From Halococcaceae archaeon (GTDB lineage Archaea; Halobacteriota; Halobacteria; Halobacteriales; Halalkalicoccaceae), in the NCBI GenBank assembly GCA_007128515.1, contig SKXI01000006.1:1-15442 (forward strand): 15,442 bases of DNA, written 5' to 3'. Position 1 is the first letter of the stretch; the number at the start of each line of letters is the position of its first letter. Of the stretch, positions 13,102 through 15,442 are shown piece after piece. The position numbers were made by a program, and so were the translations under genes. The notes below the pieces were generated by a model. That model saw only the letters and a program-made list of their open reading frames with translations. It was not told the DNA's origin and did not search any database.

Positions 13102-14441
13102 GCGTCGACCCCGATCCGATCCTCGAGGTCGAGGGGCTCAACAAACACTTCGAGGTCAACAGCGGGATCGTCAACGACCTCAGAACCCGTTTCACTGGCG
13201 CCGAGAAGGACTACGTTCACGCGGTCGACGGCGTCGACTTCGAGCTCTACCCCGGCGAGGCGATGGGGATCGCGGGCGAGTCCGGCTGTGGGAAGACCAC
13301 GACCGCGATGACGCTCGCGAAGCTCCACCAGCCGACCAGCGGGACGATCCGCTTCCGGGGCGAGGACATCACGGACCTGGAGGGCGCGGAGCTGACGAAG
13401 TTCAGACAGAACGTCCAGATGATCTTTCAGGACCCGTTCGAGAGCCTGAACCCCCGGATGACCGTCTACGACACGCTCGCGGAGCCGCTGCAGATCCACG
13501 ACGTGCCGAACAAACGCGCACGCGTCGCCCGCGCGCTCGAGTTCGCCGAGCTCCAGCCCGCAGAGCAGTACCTCGACTCGTACCCGAACGAGCTCTCCGG
13601 CGGGGAACGACAGCGCATCGCCATCGCTCGCGCCATCGTCCTCGACCCGGACTTCATCATCGCCGACGAGCCCGTGTCGATGCTCGACGTCAGCCTGCGT
13701 GCGGGCGTGCTCTCGCTGCTCGAGCGGATGACGAAGGAGTTCGGGCTCTCGATCGTCTACATCAGCCACGACCTCTCACTCCTCAGGCACATGTGCGACC
13801 GGATCGCGATCATGTACATGGGCCGGATCGTCGAGATCGGGACGACCGAACAGATCATCGACGACCCGAAACACCCCTACACGCAGGCGCTGATCAACGC
13901 GGTTCCGGTGCCCGACCCGACGACCGGCAGGGAACGCGTCGAACTCGAAGGCGAGGTCGGCGACGCGGTGCACGTCCCCTCGGGCTGTCGGTTCCGCAAC
14001 CGCTGTCCGGAGATCATCCCGCCGGAGGAGCTCTCGATCGACCAGCGCACCTTCCGCGGGGCGATGTCGCTGCGCGCGAGGGTCGACCGCGGTTTCGACG
14101 CCGAGTCCTACTGGGAGCGGACCGGTGGGGACGGACGCTCGGAGCCCGAGGAGTTCACGGAGATCCTGCGCGAGGAGTTCGTCCTCGGCGAGCCGTCGAG
14201 GGAGAACCGGGAGGTGCTGGAGGAGGCGATCGACCTGCTCGCGGAGGGCCAGACGGAGCGGGCGGGCGACCTGCTCCGCGAGCGGTTTCACTCGGTCTGC
14301 GAACGGGTCGACCCGGTCGCCGAAGAGCGCCTCGACGTCGCGGACGACCGCAGGGTCGCCTGTCACCTCTACGAGCCGAACGAGGGCGAGCGGGGCGTCG
14401 ACGAACCCACCGCGGGCGAGTCGGCGCCGGCCGACGACTGA
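13098..14441 (+). CDS. dppF: ABC importer ATPase, DppF/OppF type, with a large C-terminal insertion
   Basis: This 447-residue cytosolic ATPase is the second nucleotide-binding subunit. Walker A is GESGCGKTT (60-68), the signature LSGGERQR (166-173), Walker B FIIADEP (186-192) with Glu191, and the switch His is His224 in ISHDLS. It starts with GTG at 13098, overlapping the preceding stop. In the C-terminal extension the cysteines lie at 297, 303, 401 and 422. The partner ATPase has the same four cysteines at 283, 289, 296 and 313, so here about 90 residues are inserted between the second and third. The insert (about 305-400) is acidic and helical and includes FTEILREEFVLGEPSRENRE and AIDLLAEGQTERAGDLLRER. 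I recall similar insertions in other haloarchaeal members. The last residues are an acidic tail. The gene ends the operon, immediately abutting the stop of the opposite gene. Confidence 0.92.
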   Translation: MSVDPDPILEVEGLNKHFEVNSGIVNDLRTRFTGAEKDYVHAVDGVDFELYPGEAMGIAGESGCGKTTTAMTLAKLHQPTSGTIRFRGEDITDLEGAELTKFRQNVQMIFQDPFESLNPRMTVYDTLAEPLQIHDVPNKRARVARALEFAELQPAEQYLDSYPNELSGGERQRIAIARAIVLDPDFIIADEPVSMLDVSLRAGVLSLLERMTKEFGLSIVYISHDLSLLRHMCDRIAIMYMGRIVEIGTTEQIIDDPKHPYTQALINAVPVPDPTTGRERVELEGEVGDAVHVPSGCRFRNRCPEIIPPEELSIDQRTFRGAMSLRARVDRGFDAESYWERTGGDGRSEPEEFTEILREEFVLGEPSRENREVLEEAIDLLAEGQTERAGDLLRERFHSVCERVDPVAEERLDVADDRRVACHLYEPNEGERGVDEPTAGESAPADD

Positions 14442-15442
14442 TCACCGTAGCCGACAGGACAGCACCATCGCCGGCGACGTCACCTCGAACGGGAGCGTCG
14501 TCCGGTGTTTTTCGACGGTCCCCGTGACCGTCTCCCGTACCGTTCCGAGCGTCGTGAGTCCCGACAGGGCCGTCGGTTCGACCTCGACCGACGCCCCCTT
14601 GATCCGCGCTCCCCGGTCGCCGTCGACGAGCAGATACCCCTCCTCGACAGGGAACTCGATCCGCTCGTCGCCGCCGTCGGGCGCACGGTCGCCCATCCGT
14701 GCGGCGTAGTGGACGTCCGGGGGGACGTGACTCGACCGGAGCGTTCGCGTCGTCTCGTTTCTCCACCGGGGCGAACCGAGCCGTTCGACGACAACCGACG
14801 CCCGCTCGCGGAGGTCGTCGGTCGGGACCGACCCGGGCGCGACGTCGAGGTGTCGTGGGACGATCCGCGGGGGGAACTCCCGTTCGGTCCCGGCGAGGAC
14901 GGACCCCGCCGGACTCGTCTCGTGATCGATCGCGCTCACCGAGTCGTGGAGCAGCGTCTCGATAACTCCTCGCTCGACGAGCGAAACGGGCGACGTCGGT
15001 CGGACCTCGGTGTCGTACGCCCGGGCGGTGAAGCCCCCCGCAGTAATCGTATCGCGGATCGAGAGCGACTCCGATCCGAACCGATCGCCCGTCTCGTACG
15101 GACTCAGTCCCATCGCGACCGCGTCGGCTTCGAGGTACGTGACGAGCGCCCGAACGAGACGACCGGCCGCCTTCGGCTCGAGCAGCACCTCCCGTTCGTC
15201 CGTCTCGATCTCGGTCGTCTCGGCCGACCGCCCCCGGTCGAATCGCACCCGGAGGTCCGAGAGCACTCGGGGGAGCTCCTCGAGGATCGCCGTCCCGGTC
15301 GTCGTCCCGAGGTGGTCCCTGACGGTGACGTCGCCCGCCATCGTCGCCCCGACCGACGCACTGTCGAGACGGGTCCGCACCGCGGAGCCGTTCGTGTCGA
15401 GCAGCGTGGTCTCACGGCGCTCGTCGCGGTAGCGAAGTCGGA
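14442..15442 (-). CDS. TldD/PmbA-family protein, partial, PmbA-like
   Basis: The frame is open at the right edge, so the N-terminus is outside the window; about 332 residues are visible and the stop is TGA 14442-14444. In-frame sequence from the edge (YRDERRETTLLDTNGSAVRT onward) continues smoothly into the rest. A GTG at 15380 could be taken for a start but is internal. The family landmark SLSIRDTITAGGFTARAYDT, followed by SPVSLVERGVIETLLHDSVS, matches the conserved TldD/PmbA core just after the active site. Where TldD carries HExxxH before the Leu-Glu pair, this protein reads LVRALVTYLEAD. The zinc ligands are therefore absent, and it resembles the non-catalytic PmbA (TldE) partner. The TldD-TldE pair degrades unfolded peptides and processes modified peptides in bacteria. 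A catalytic TldD gene may lie just upstream, outside this window. Confidence 0.85.
   Translation of the reverse strand, partial: RLRYRDERRETTLLDTNGSAVRTRLDSASVGATMAGDVTVRDHLGTTTGTAILEELPRVLSDLRVRFDRGRSAETTEIETDEREVLLEPKAAGRLVRALVTYLEADAVAMGLSPYETGDRFGSESLSIRDTITAGGFTARAYDTEVRPTSPVSLVERGVIETLLHDSVSAIDHETSPAGSVLAGTEREFPPRIVPRHLDVAPGSVPTDDLRERASVVVERLGSPRWRNETTRTLRSSHVPPDVHYAARMGDRAPDGGDERIEFPVEEGYLLVDGDRGARIKGASVEVEPTALSGLTTLGTVRETVTGTVEKHRTTLPFEVTSPAMVLSCRLR

Overview
The window looks like a stretch of chromosome from a halophilic archaeon (class Halobacteria). The evidence is the high G+C content, strongly Asp/Glu-rich proteins, several small proteins resembling families known only from haloarchaea, and repeated TATA-like boxes about 26-32 nt upstream of start codons with little or no leader. 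I cannot name a genus. No rRNA, tRNA, CRISPR array, insertion sequence or integrase was seen, and no gene-free stretch exceeds 300 bases. The longest is 8127-8391, an AT-rich promoter region.

Left part (1-2297). The 3' end of an FAD-dependent amine-oxidase-type oxidoreductase enters from the left edge. Facing it on the minus strand are a VapC-like PIN-domain gene, a winged-helix gene that overlaps it and probably encodes its antitoxin, and a haloarchaeal DUF6149-like gene. The PIN gene is broken by an in-frame TAG. The missing C-terminus is still readable in the same frame down to a second stop.

Middle part (2457-8126). This is a run of mostly plus-strand housekeeping or unknown genes: an unrecognised 160-aa protein, a GT4 glycosyltransferase, an FAD/NAD(P) reductase of the NirB/rubredoxin-reductase type, a DUF7124-like protein, a multi-pass membrane protein, a DUF5815-like protein and a 71-aa winged-helix-like protein. 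Two small minus-strand membrane proteins sit among them, one with a canonical EF-hand calcium loop. Most of these genes have their own TATA-like box, so they look like separate transcription units.

Right part (8217-14441). Behind an AT-rich promoter region lies a complete five-gene peptide-type ABC importer operon: a Tat-exported lipoprotein that binds the substrate, two permeases and two ATPases. The last genes overlap by 1-4 nt. The binding protein is the most remarkable item here. The landmarks of the family 5 solute-binding fold appear in rotated order, with the normal C-terminal segment at the front. It therefore looks like a natural circular permutation. The last ATPase carries about 90 extra residues inside its C-terminal cysteine motif.

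Right edge (14442-15442). A minus-strand TldD/PmbA-family gene, without the HExxxH zinc motif in the visible part, abuts the operon end to end and runs out of the window.
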